Shown here one piece after another: positions 45,333 to 52,587 of a stretch of 64,000 bases of DNA. The stretch spans positions 2,522,598 through 2,586,597 of the forward strand of contig NZ_AP018227.1 in assembly GCF_002368095.1 (NCBI RefSeq), written 5' to 3'. The position numbers were made by a program, and so were the translations under genes. Origin of the DNA: Calothrix parasitica NIES-267. GTDB taxonomy: Bacteria > Cyanobacteriota > Cyanobacteriia > Cyanobacteriales > Nostocaceae. Every line of letters begins with the position of its first letter. The first letter of the stretch is position 1. Under the pieces are notes generated by a model that was not told the origin of the DNA, did no database searches, and saw only the letters and a program-made list of their open reading frames with translations.

Positions 45333-45632
45333 TTAAGTTGCCATACAATAAGGTGAAATAAAATATAAATCCCATAAATAACATCCACCTCTTCTGCCAC
45401 TGAATTCTACTTGCCAAATTCCCATATCAGTTCTAAAATCTATCAAAGCTTGACCAGATTTTTTCTGTTTGCGTAAATAATCACTGATGACATATTTTGT
45501 CTGGGATTCATCAAGAAATGAAGTCAGTCTTTCTGCTATTTCTCTAGTCAAACATCCGGAATCTATTTGCACGCGACATCGAAAAACAAAGGGTTTACTT
45601 TGCTTTTGGGATGTGTTATTTTTCCTAGGCAT
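45333..45632 (-). CDS. Small protein of unknown function
   Basis: A 99-residue protein beginning with a basic tail (MPRKNNTSQKQSK), followed by a compact domain with SGCLTREIAERLTSFLDESQTKYVISDYLRK and a C-terminal aromatic part (WQVEFSGRRGGCYLWDLYFISPYCMAT). No family recognised. A convincing terminator right after the stop supports it as a real gene. Four cysteines are spread through the domain. Confidence 0.55.
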   Translation of the reverse strand: MPRKNNTSQKQSKPFVFRCRVQIDSGCLTREIAERLTSFLDESQTKYVISDYLRKQKKSGQALIDFRTDMGIWQVEFSGRRGGCYLWDLYFISPYCMAT

Positions 45633-46213
45633 AGGTTTAACAATTAACAGTTAACAATTTTCATCCATCAAGTGTGGATTTTCCGCGAGCATTAATTTCT
45701 CTGCACCATAAGGTATTACCCTCAGTTAAGGCGTGATTTATCAGCTATCAGTTTCTCGTCAGTGAAAAATAACTGTTAATTAGCTATTCATAGGTGATTT
45801 TGGAAGCGGTAATAAGTTCGCCAACACTGCTTCAATGACTATTCAGTCTATTATCTGCGTTACCGATTCTAAATATCCAGTACAAGATAAAACATTTATC
45901 ATCTAATTTTTTGTTTTATAATGAATTGCTACATTTTAATGATGCAATGCTTGTAGTTTAGTTTGCTTTTACATACAAGAATAAAATATTCAAATTACAA
46001 TATTACAATTATTGAAAGCCCGGTCTCTGAGAGAAACCGGGCTTTCAATAAATATAAATTTTGACAAACCATGTCATAAATATTTAATCTAAATTAATTC
46101 TCATCCGAATGGATTGGAATAAAGCAAGTATTTTACGCTATCACATAATATATATTCGGATAAGAATCGAGCAGTTAAAAGTAAATCCTGAAAAACCTAA
46201 ATAACTTTTTCCC
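45633..46213. other. 580-bp intergenic region between the 45333 gene and hetF
   Basis: Contains AGTTAACAATT repeats just upstream of the 45333 gene and the hairpin at 46014-46046. The rest is AT-rich; no gene seen. Confidence 0.5.
46014..46046. repeat. GAAAGCCCGGT palindrome downstream of hetF
   Basis: GAAAGCCCGGT (46014-46024) and ACCGGGCTTTC (46036-46046) are an 11-bp perfect inverted repeat with 11 bases between. It has the sequence theme of the AGAAACCCGGTTTCT family in shortened form. It lies 168 bp after the hetF stop and has no T tract. Confidence 0.7.
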
Positions 46214-48745
46214 TTAGCTTCTGTTTTCAATTTTAAGCAAAGATTGCCAATCATTAATCGCATTTTCCGTCCACAGCCAATTTTGAGCTAAGCTATTTCT
46301 TTGGAAATTTTGTGAATCATCTTTCATCACCTTACTGACTAAATTTAATGCTTCTCTTAAATATTGTGCCTTTCTATCACTAGGGACTTCTTGTGACATT
46401 TGGTATAAGCTCAAAGCAAGTCCAGCATATGCTGCTAATGCTTCTTTATCAACTTTCTGAGAAACTGGCATTAAACCGTTAGAGTTAGATACGGGCTGTG
46501 CAGGATTATTTCTAAGAGATAATTCCATTGCTTTGAACCAAGAATCATTAGCGCGGTTTAAATTACCTTCTGCATAATAAGCAAAGCCTAAAGCATTTTT
46601 ATACAAAAATGAATTTGGGTCATTTTTAGTAGCAACTTCCCAATAACGACGAGCATCATCAATGCTGTATTTAGTATTACCTTTTTGAATAAACTGCCAT
46701 GCCAAACGTCCTTTGACAAAGTTTAAATATGGATTATTAATTTGGTCTTTCTCTACATTTTCTAATGCTGTTTCAGCATTACCCAATGCATCGCGATTCA
46801 GTAATTCTTCTACAGCTTTGAGACCTTGGTTAATCTTACCTTGTCTAAATTGTTTGCTAGCATATTCGGTTACAGCTTCTGTTTTCGCGGCTTCCGAATC
46901 AAATGGGGATGTCGTTTTCTGAACAACTCTAACAATCCCAGGCTTTTGCTGAGTCCTTAGATAATCAATACCTCCAATAAAGGCTATTGCGCTTATTCCC
47001 AACACACCAAGAAGCGTCAAACGCTGGTTTCGTTTTTCCTTCTTAGCTGCGGCTTTTGCTAATTCGGTTGTAGCTTTATTTCCTGCTTTCCAAGCTTCAA
47101 AGCTTTCTTGAGTAGAGGTTTCGTTATTTGCTACGTTTTGCTCGGAACTAGTTTGTATTGGGTATTTATTATTTTCGTCCCATATCAAAGTATCTTCAGA
47201 TTGATAATCTATGTCTGGAGATAACTGTTTTTGTTGGTAATCATCTTCAAACTGCCCAACTAATTCAGCATTCATCGGAGGTTCTGCTAAAGACTTTTCG
47301 TCATCTATCTGACGAAATAAATCTGAAACAATCGCAGAATCTTCTGAATAACTTGGGTCATCGTATTCGATTTCATCAACAAGGTCTCCCCACATATCTT
47401 CGCCCAGTAAATCCAAATCGGAGTTATCTTGGACTGCATAATGATTTACAGTGCTATCCACTGGAATCATGTCGGAACTTGTAGTGGAATTAGGAGTGTA
47501 AAGTGTTGAGATTGCACTACTGTTTAGGTCGTATTCGTTAAATAATTCTCCGCTTTGAGGTAAGTAAACCTCTGGGTCTAAATAACCGTCAAATTCTGGC
47601 TGAAGATATAAAATCGGCAGCGCCCAATACAGCTGATGCGAACTGTAGGCAGAAATTAACCCTTGACGCATCCGACTGACACACAAATCTACAGCATACC
47701 CCTGGGATAGATTTCGGTAGAATAGCTGCGTTAATGTCAATGCGACTTCATCAGGAATGCGTTCTGACATCGCCAAAACGCTTTTTATGCCTCGCTTCAC
47801 CAAAGTTTCAGTGAGATTGCGCTGTGCCGTATCTAGGCTGGCATCTGAGGTGGCGGTGTAGGTTCCCAAACAGGAATTAAACACTGCCATTTGGATATTA
47901 TTATTAACTAGCAAGCCAGCCAAATCATCACCGTAGAGAGTTTCGGTTAAACCCGTTCTACCGCTAACCAAATAAATTTCGCCACCATTCGCCCCAAAGT
48001 TACTATGACCGGAGTAGTGTAAAACGTGATAATTACCTTGCTCCAAAGCTTGGGTCAATTCTTCTCTACCAGGTTGTTCGAGAACTGATAGCTCAATATC
48101 TGGAAGATGATCCCCACCTTGTGTTTTACGTTCGAGTTCCGCTTGTAGCCTGATAGCTTCTTGTTTTAACAGGTTGAGACGCACCTGATCCGCAGGAGAA
48201 GCAATCACCATCAAAACTTTAATACCACCTTCAGTTGACAACTGCGGTATGTTTCTCGATGGTAAGCGAGATGTTCCGCTCATTCCGCTTTGATAGCGAG
48301 AAAAAGCAATGTAAGGGCCAGTTGCTATAGGACGGTCACCTTGGTGCATAACTTCCCAAGGAAGACGAGCTAACTTAGTATCTTTTAAGCCCAAGCGTAG
48401 ACGCAGTACCTGTTGATGATTTTGGGCAATACCTTGTGCAGTAATCCAGCTATCCCTCAGAGTACCTTGAAATAGCGCATTATAAAGTTGCTGACCCAGT
48501 GCCACCAAGTTGACTGAGTTTCTTGCATTTGTCTCTTCAAGACAGGCGCTTAACGCCATCTCATCACCCTGTAATACTGACTGCAACGGGTCGTTCATTA
48601 AACTCCCAGCAGCCGCTAACCAGTCAGCCACCGGCCACCTTACCAGTTCTTCTGCTAAGGGTACCCCAGGGGCGACTTGTTCCGTCCGCACCAAGTAGTC
48701 GTTTTGGCCTACTGGGGTTACGGAAATGTGAAATTCCTGGGTCAC
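46214..48745 (-). CDS. hetF: Heterocyst differentiation protein HetF (CHAT-domain protease-like)
   Basis: An 843-residue protein, close to Anabaena HetF in length (about 820). The GTG start follows GGAGAAG. The N-terminal half is a CHAT (caspase-like, clan CD) domain: His247 in LHYSGHSNF and Cys292 in AVFNSCLGTYTA are the expected dyad. An acidic, low-complexity linker (about 395-560), a Lys/Ala-rich helix and one membrane segment (LTLLGVLGISAIAFIGGIDYL, about 588-608) follow. The C-terminal part is helical and TPR-like (about 640-843). In Anabaena HetF is needed for heterocyst formation and influences HetR level and cell division. The adjacent divergent NsiR1 array is the known genomic context of hetF, which makes the call firm. 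Confidence 0.9.
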   Translation of the reverse strand: MTQEFHISVTPVGQNDYLVRTEQVAPGVPLAEELVRWPVADWLAAAGSLMNDPLQSVLQGDEMALSACLEETNARNSVNLVALGQQLYNALFQGTLRDSWITAQGIAQNHQQVLRLRLGLKDTKLARLPWEVMHQGDRPIATGPYIAFSRYQSGMSGTSRLPSRNIPQLSTEGGIKVLMVIASPADQVRLNLLKQEAIRLQAELERKTQGGDHLPDIELSVLEQPGREELTQALEQGNYHVLHYSGHSNFGANGGEIYLVSGRTGLTETLYGDDLAGLLVNNNIQMAVFNSCLGTYTATSDASLDTAQRNLTETLVKRGIKSVLAMSERIPDEVALTLTQLFYRNLSQGYAVDLCVSRMRQGLISAYSSHQLYWALPILYLQPEFDGYLDPEVYLPQSGELFNEYDLNSSAISTLYTPNSTTSSDMIPVDSTVNHYAVQDNSDLDLLGEDMWGDLVDEIEYDDPSYSEDSAIVSDLFRQIDDEKSLAEPPMNAELVGQFEDDYQQKQLSPDIDYQSEDTLIWDENNKYPIQTSSEQNVANNETSTQESFEAWKAGNKATTELAKAAAKKEKRNQRLTLLGVLGISAIAFIGGIDYLRTQQKPGIVRVVQKTTSPFDSEAAKTEAVTEYASKQFRQGKINQGLKAVEELLNRDALGNAETALENVEKDQINNPYLNFVKGRLAWQFIQKGNTKYSIDDARRYWEVATKNDPNSFLYKNALGFAYYAEGNLNRANDSWFKAMELSLRNNPAQPVSNSNGLMPVSQKVDKEALAAYAGLALSLYQMSQEVPSDRKAQYLREALNLVSKVMKDDSQNFQRNSLAQNWLWTENAINDWQSLLKIENRS

Positions 48746-49187
48746 AACTTCTCCTGTTTACCTAACTTATCTGGTTGGAAACGCTTTTGTTTCAAGTTTA
48801 TGTTTCGCTCTTCCTGATACATTAGATGCATCTGCCTGCTTTCATGTTTCTGAAAATAAAGTGGTTTTTTGAGTTATCTACTTTTACAACTTTATCCGGA
48901 TTGAACTAAATGTGCTTAGAACTAACTTAGTTATATATGCACTTTCTACTTTAATTCCTCAGTAAAACAAAAGTTTTGCTTAGTTTTTTATTGTTAAAGA
49001 ACGTCACTAAGTGTAGTCTCTGTTAAAACTTGTCCCAACAAGACGGGACAAAGAGATGACCGGGACTTCGCCATAGTTGAATACTAATAAATAGAACTAA
49101 ATAGAACAGAAAATGTTCGGACATATACGAAGTACGTCAACAGAAGTTGCTTGTTATACAACTTTTATCAGCATTTTAGTAATTTTA
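48746..49187. other. hetF upstream region
   Basis: A TCCGGA site at 48895-48900, preceded by ACAACTTTA as in array unit 8, looks like a decayed extra unit of the array. TCCGGA is itself a palindrome, so it could also serve hetF in the other direction, but no good -10 is seen at the array spacing. TTGTCCC (49030-49036) and GGGACAA (49045-49051) form a 7-bp hairpin. Confidence 0.45.
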
Positions 49188-49223
49188 TCCGGAAGATACT
49201 GGTTAAGTTTAGAACATTTAATT

Positions 49224-49281
49224 GGTAGATGCACCCTGATAACTCATTCCCCTAGTTGACTGCCTTCCACTAGGGGTTTTT
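49224..49281 (+). ncRNA. nsiR1: NsiR1 unit 1 (hetF-proximal, divergent)
   Basis: DIF site TCCGGA 49188-49193. The RNA start is conserved, but the terminator differs: CCCCTAGT (49249-49256) with ACTAGGGG (49269-49276), then TTTTT. Its -10 region reads TTTAAT. Start and end are inferred from alignment of the units. Confidence 0.8.
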
Positions 49282-49354
49282 CATGATTTTCACAACAAAT
49301 TATAATTTTTAAATTTTATCCGGAAATCACCTGTTAAATAAGGTACATGTAATT

Positions 49355-49414
49355 GGTAGATGCACCCTGATAACTAACTCCCCCGGTAAGCCTACAAGCA
49401 TGCTGGGGGTTTTT
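49355..49414 (+). ncRNA. nsiR1: NsiR1 unit 2
   Basis: DIF TCCGGA 49319-49324, -10 TGTAAT, terminator CCCCCGG...CTGGGGG then TTTTT. Confidence 0.85.
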
Positions 49415-49487
49415 GTATATATTTTTTCAATCAAACATATTTATAATTTTATCAGGAAATCACCTGTTAAATAAGGTACATGTAATT

Positions 49488-49547
49488 GGTAGATGCACCC
49501 TGATAACTAACTCCCCCGGTAAGCCTACAAGCATGCTGGGGGTTTTT
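49488..49547 (+). ncRNA. nsiR1: NsiR1 unit 3 (altered DIF site)
   Basis: Same RNA as unit 2, but the DIF site reads TCAGGA (49452-49457). This promoter may be weakened. Confidence 0.85.
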
Positions 49548-49620
49548 GTATATATTTTTTCAATCAAACATATTTATAATTTTATCCGGAAATCACCTGT
49601 TAAATAAGGTACATGTAATT

Positions 49621-49680
49621 GGTAGATGCACCCTGATAACTAACTCCCCCGGTAAGCCTACAAGCATGCTGGGGGTTTTT
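49621..49680 (+). ncRNA. nsiR1: NsiR1 unit 4
   Basis: DIF TCCGGA 49585-49590; otherwise like unit 2. Confidence 0.85.
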
Positions 49681-49755
49681 GTATATATTTTTTCAATCAA
49701 ACATATTTATACAATTTTATCCGGGAAATGCCTGTTAGATACAGTACATGTAATT

Positions 49756-49815
49756 GGTAGATGCACCCTGATAACTAACTCCCCCGGTAAGCCTACAAGC
49801 ATGCTGGGGGTTTTT
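49756..49815 (+). ncRNA. nsiR1: NsiR1 unit 5
   Basis: DIF variant TCCGGG (49720-49725); the upstream part changes to CTGTTAGATACAG; terminator as in units 2-4. Confidence 0.85.
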
Positions 49816-49891
49816 ATATATATTTTTTTCACTCAAACATATTTATACAGTTTTATCCGGGAAATGGCTGTTAGATACGGTACATGTAATT

Positions 49892-49952
49892 GGTAGATGC
49901 ACCCTGATAACTAACTCCCCCGGTAAGCCTACAAGCATGCTGGGGGATTTTT
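49892..49952 (+). ncRNA. nsiR1: NsiR1 unit 6
   Basis: DIF variant TCCGGG (49856-49861). First unit whose terminator is followed by ATTTTT instead of TTTTT. Confidence 0.85.
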
Positions 49953-50031
49953 GTATGCCTAATTTTTAACACCCAAACATATTTATACAGTTTTATCCGG
50001 AAAGTGCCTGTTAGATACGGTACATGTAATT

Positions 50032-50092
50032 GGTAGATGCACCCTGATAACTAACTCCCCTGGTAAGCCTACAAGCATGCTGGGGGATTTTT
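50032..50092 (+). ncRNA. nsiR1: NsiR1 unit 7
   Basis: DIF TCCGGA (49996-50001). Terminator left arm CCCCTGG, with one C changed to T, still pairing as G-U. Confidence 0.85.
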
Positions 50093-50171
50093 GTATGCCT
50101 AATTTTTAACACCCAAACATATTTGTACAACTTTATCCGGAAAGTGCCTGTTAGATACGGTACATGTAATT

Positions 50172-50232
50172 GGTAGATGCACCCTGATAACTGTCTCCCC
50201 CGGTAAGCCTACAAGCATGCTGGGGGATTTTT
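50172..50232 (+). ncRNA. nsiR1: NsiR1 unit 8
   Basis: DIF TCCGGA (50136-50141). First unit with CTGTCTCC instead of CTAACTCC before the terminator. Confidence 0.85.
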
Positions 50233-50311
50233 GTATGCCTAATTTTTAACACCCAAACATATTTATACAGTTTTATCCGGAAAGTGCCTGTTAAATGCAG
50301 TACATAGAATT

Positions 50312-50372
50312 GGTAGATGCACCCTGATAACTGTCTCCCCCGGTAAGCCTACAAGCATGCTGGGGGATTTTT
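50312..50372 (+). ncRNA. nsiR1: NsiR1 unit 9
   Basis: DIF TCCGGA (50276-50281). First unit with -10 TAGAAT instead of TGTAAT. Confidence 0.85.
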
Positions 50373-50452
50373 GTATGCCTAATTTTTTTGCACCCAAACA
50401 TATTTATACAGTTTTATCCGGAAATCGCCTGTTAGATACAGTACATAGAATT

Positions 50453-50513
50453 GGTAGATGCACCCTGATAACTGTCTCCCCCGGTAAGCCTACAAGCATG
50501 CCGGGGGATTTTT
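50453..50513 (+). ncRNA. nsiR1: NsiR1 unit 10
   Basis: DIF TCCGGA (50417-50422). Terminator right arm CCGGGGG, which turns the G-U pair of other units into G-C. Confidence 0.85.
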
Positions 50514-50593
50514 GTATGCCTAATTTTTTTGCACCCAAACATATTTATACAGTTTTATCCGGAAAGCGCCTGTTAGATACAGTACATAGAATT

Positions 50594-50654
50594 GGTAGAT
50601 GCACCCTGATAACTGTCTCCCCCGGTAAGCCTACAAGCATGCTGGGGGATTTTT
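50594..50654 (+). ncRNA. nsiR1: NsiR1 unit 11
   Basis: DIF TCCGGA (50558-50563), -10 TAGAAT, standard terminator. Confidence 0.85.
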
Positions 50655-50734
50655 GTATGCCTAATTTTTTTGCACCCAAACATATTTATACAGTTTTATC
50701 CGGAAAGCGCCTCTTAGAGACAGTACATAGAATT

Positions 50735-50795
50735 GGTAGATACACCCTGATAACTGTCTCCCCCGGTAAGCCTACAAGCATGCTGGGGGATTTTT
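50735..50795 (+). ncRNA. nsiR1: NsiR1 unit 12 (one change in the conserved start)
   Basis: DIF TCCGGA (50699-50704). The RNA reads GGTAGATACACC where all other units have GGTAGATGCACC. The promoter spacer also differs (CTCTTAGAGACAG). Confidence 0.85.
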
Positions 50796-50875
50796 GTATG
50801 CCTAATTTTTTTGCACCCAAACATATTTATACAGTTTTATCCGGAAAGCACCTGTTAGATACAGTACATAGAATT

Positions 50876-50937
50876 GGTAGATGCACCCTGATAACTGTCT
50901 CCCCCGGTAAGCCTACAAGCATGCTGGGGGATTTTTT
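50876..50937 (+). ncRNA. nsiR1: NsiR1 unit 13 (last)
   Basis: DIF TCCGGA (50840-50845), -10 TAGAAT. Terminator followed by ATTTTTTAG, after which the similarity ends. Confidence 0.85.
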
Positions 50938-51647
50938 AGAAAGTCAAAAATAAAGCTGATTGACAAATCTATATAGAGAATCGCATCTTAATCCAAGTAA
51001 ACAATGTCATTAGATGCCAGATGATAAATAAATCTGGATAAGAAACTCAATAACTACTAGGGATTTTTTCTTAAGTAATATAACTTAAATCCCCTTGTTT
51101 TCACTTAGCTACTATTAGAGTCTAAGGTCTAAAACTTACTAAGTAGTAAATTTTATTTAAGTAGTGTATTTAATTTAACATACTTTTCGGGAATATTTAC
51201 ACTGCTCTGAGAAGCTTTTATATTTACTTAATTAAGTGGATATAGCTAATTTTGGTAGAAGCATAATTGTAACTATAAAGTTTACCCCTAAGATGGAAGG
51301 GTATCCGCATTTATACCTGTTTCTATATTATGAAGGTAGAAGATAGGCAATGTATGTACTATCTTTAAGGCTTTCCCTGTATTTACGTAAAATAGAATAA
51401 TATACTTCGACAGAAATTAAGCTCTTGACTGCCTGTAAATGATATTGAAGGTAAATCGCGCCCTAAAAGTAGTATCGGTTTTTTGATAGCGATAAAAAGA
51501 CATTTAACCGTATAAGCCGCACATCTTACTTGATATCACCTGTCGATTCCGAAGCACAAAAAGTTCCCTACTATTGAAATTGTTTTGTATGGTATGATTT
51601 CGTGTTGTATTTAATAAACCACGAAATAGCTCAAAAACCTTAAAATT
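50938..51647. other. 710-bp intergenic region after the NsiR1 array
   Basis: AT-rich with no further repeat unit, no recognised RNA and no gene on either strand. It separates the array from the thioredoxin-like gene. Confidence 0.5.
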
Positions 51648-51965
51648 ATGCCTTTAGCTGTAATTAAATTTTCTAGCGAAGACTGCGGTATTTGCCACAA
51701 AATGTCTTTTTACGATAAGAAAGTGACTGAAGAACTTGGATTACAATTTGTTGATGTCAAAATGCAGGATACTGCAACCTACCGCAAATATCGTAAAGTT
51801 TTATTAACTCAGTATCCAGACAAATCAGAAATGGGATGGCCTACTTATATTATCTGTGATTCCCCAGAAGAAGAGCCAAAGATTTTAGGTGAAGTGAAAG
51901 GAGGACATCCCAAAGGAGAATTTAGAACTCGCTTACAATCAGTTATTGATGAAAATAGTAATTAG
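51648..51965 (+). CDS. Small thioredoxin-like protein
   Basis: A 105-residue cytosolic protein. AVIKFSSEDCGICHKMSFYDKK has the thioredoxin fold's first strand and a CGIC active site (Cys13 and Cys16). The cis-Pro loop is GWPTYIIC, followed by GEVKGGHPKGEF, as in thioredoxins. The CGIC dipeptide and an insertion (YRKVLLTQYPDKSE) distinguish it from the classical CGPC thioredoxins. Probably a disulfide/thiol exchange protein; the partner is unknown. It is the first gene after the NsiR1 array. Confidence 0.8.
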   Translation: MPLAVIKFSSEDCGICHKMSFYDKKVTEELGLQFVDVKMQDTATYRKYRKVLLTQYPDKSEMGWPTYIICDSPEEEPKILGEVKGGHPKGEFRTRLQSVIDENSN

Positions 51966-52049
51966 TTGGATATTGACTAGCTACTAACAAAAAACAATTT
52001 ATCCAATTGAAAAGGTGCGAATATCTAGCTAGCTGGTTTGAGACATGTA

Positions 52050-52104
52050 GCGATTAAGACACATGTCCTTACGGACACGCTCCGCTAAGGTGTTACTTAA
52101 TCGC
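52050..52104. repeat. Inverted repeat GCGATTAAG...CTTAATCGC
   Basis: GCGATTAAG (52050-52058) and CTTAATCGC (52096-52104) flank an inner hairpin TGTCCTTACGGACA. It is MITE-like or a shared terminator for the convergent genes on either side. Confidence 0.6.
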
Positions 52105-52136
52105 GTATTGAATATTATGTGATTTAGCGTCAATTC

Positions 52137-52361
52137 TTACTTAATATCAAAAGATTTGACTTCTAATACCGGACCAATCATAGCAGCTGTCATCACGTCT
52201 TCACGTATATCTCCAGTAACTTCTGCTTTTTGTCCTGATTGGAGCAGGCTTTTATCTGCTCCTCTCATGATTTCATAGGTTTTACCATCTTCGCCAATAA
52301 ATACCCAAGCACCCATACCAATGTCGCGGCGTTCAACTGTACCTTTAACTTTTATACTCAT
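52137..52361 (-). CDS. Small OB-fold-like protein of unknown function
   Basis: A 74-residue protein (MSIKVKGTVERRDIGMGAWVFIGEDGKTYEI...) with alternating strands, a glycine turn and the sequence KAEVTGDIREDVMTAAMIGPVLEVKSFDIK. The pattern suggests a small beta-barrel of the OB type. No family name is assigned. It has no signal peptide and no close partner. Confidence 0.6.
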   Translation of the reverse strand: MSIKVKGTVERRDIGMGAWVFIGEDGKTYEIMRGADKSLLQSGQKAEVTGDIREDVMTAAMIGPVLEVKSFDIK

Positions 52362-52379
52362 ATTATTTTTTAGTAGTTA

Positions 52380-52570
52380 ATAGTTAATAGTTAGGAGTTA
52401 GGAGTTAGTAGTTAGGAGTTAGAAACTTAATAAACAGCTAACCCTTCGGGTACTCTACGAAAAAGCTTCGCTTACAGCAGTCGCTCATGGGGGAAACCAC
52501 GCCATTTGCTTCAAGCCGGGGAACCCGTCCAACGCAATGGCTCCCCAAGACCGCGCTGCTTCACAACTAA
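52380..52570. repeat. GTTAGGAGTTA repeats and a composite dispersed repeat
   Basis: Heptamer-like TTAGGAG/TTAATAG units (52375-52425) are followed by CTTCGGGTACTCTACGAAAA (52444-52463) and GGGGAAACCACGCCATTTGC (52489-52508) to CAATGGCTCCCCAAGACCGC (52535-52554). This is the reverse complement of blocks in the amt leader (29228-29340). Confidence 0.7.
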
Positions 52571-52587
52571 CAACTAACCCCTTAATG

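Larger units (their letters stand above)
49188..50937 (+). repeat. NsiR1 tandem array, 13 units, each with its own promoter and terminator
   Basis: Each unit has a TCCGGA-type DIF element (exact in ten units), an AT-rich -10 (TGTAAT or TAGAAT) 23 bases later, a conserved RNA start GGTAGATGCACCCTGATAAC beginning 36 bases after the TCCGGA, and a C5-G5 hairpin with a T run. Distances between consecutive TCCGGA sites are 131, 133, 133, 135, 136, 140, 140, 140, 141, 141, 141 and 141. Established knowledge: NsiR1 is a heterocyst-specific small RNA made from a tandem array upstream of hetF in Nostocales, and TCCGGA is the DIF1 motif of early heterocyst promoters. Open frames across the array are repeat artefacts. 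Confidence 0.92.

Noticed and set aside
49188-50937. CRISPR array
   Set aside because: The units are long, similar over their whole length, have promoters and terminators, and lack unique spacers and cas genes.
49413-50953. Open frames in the NsiR1 array with repeated IFFQSNIFIILSGN / GDFCMPNFFAPKH peptides
   Set aside because: They are translations of non-coding repeat units across promoters and terminators; unit length changes break the frame between blocks.
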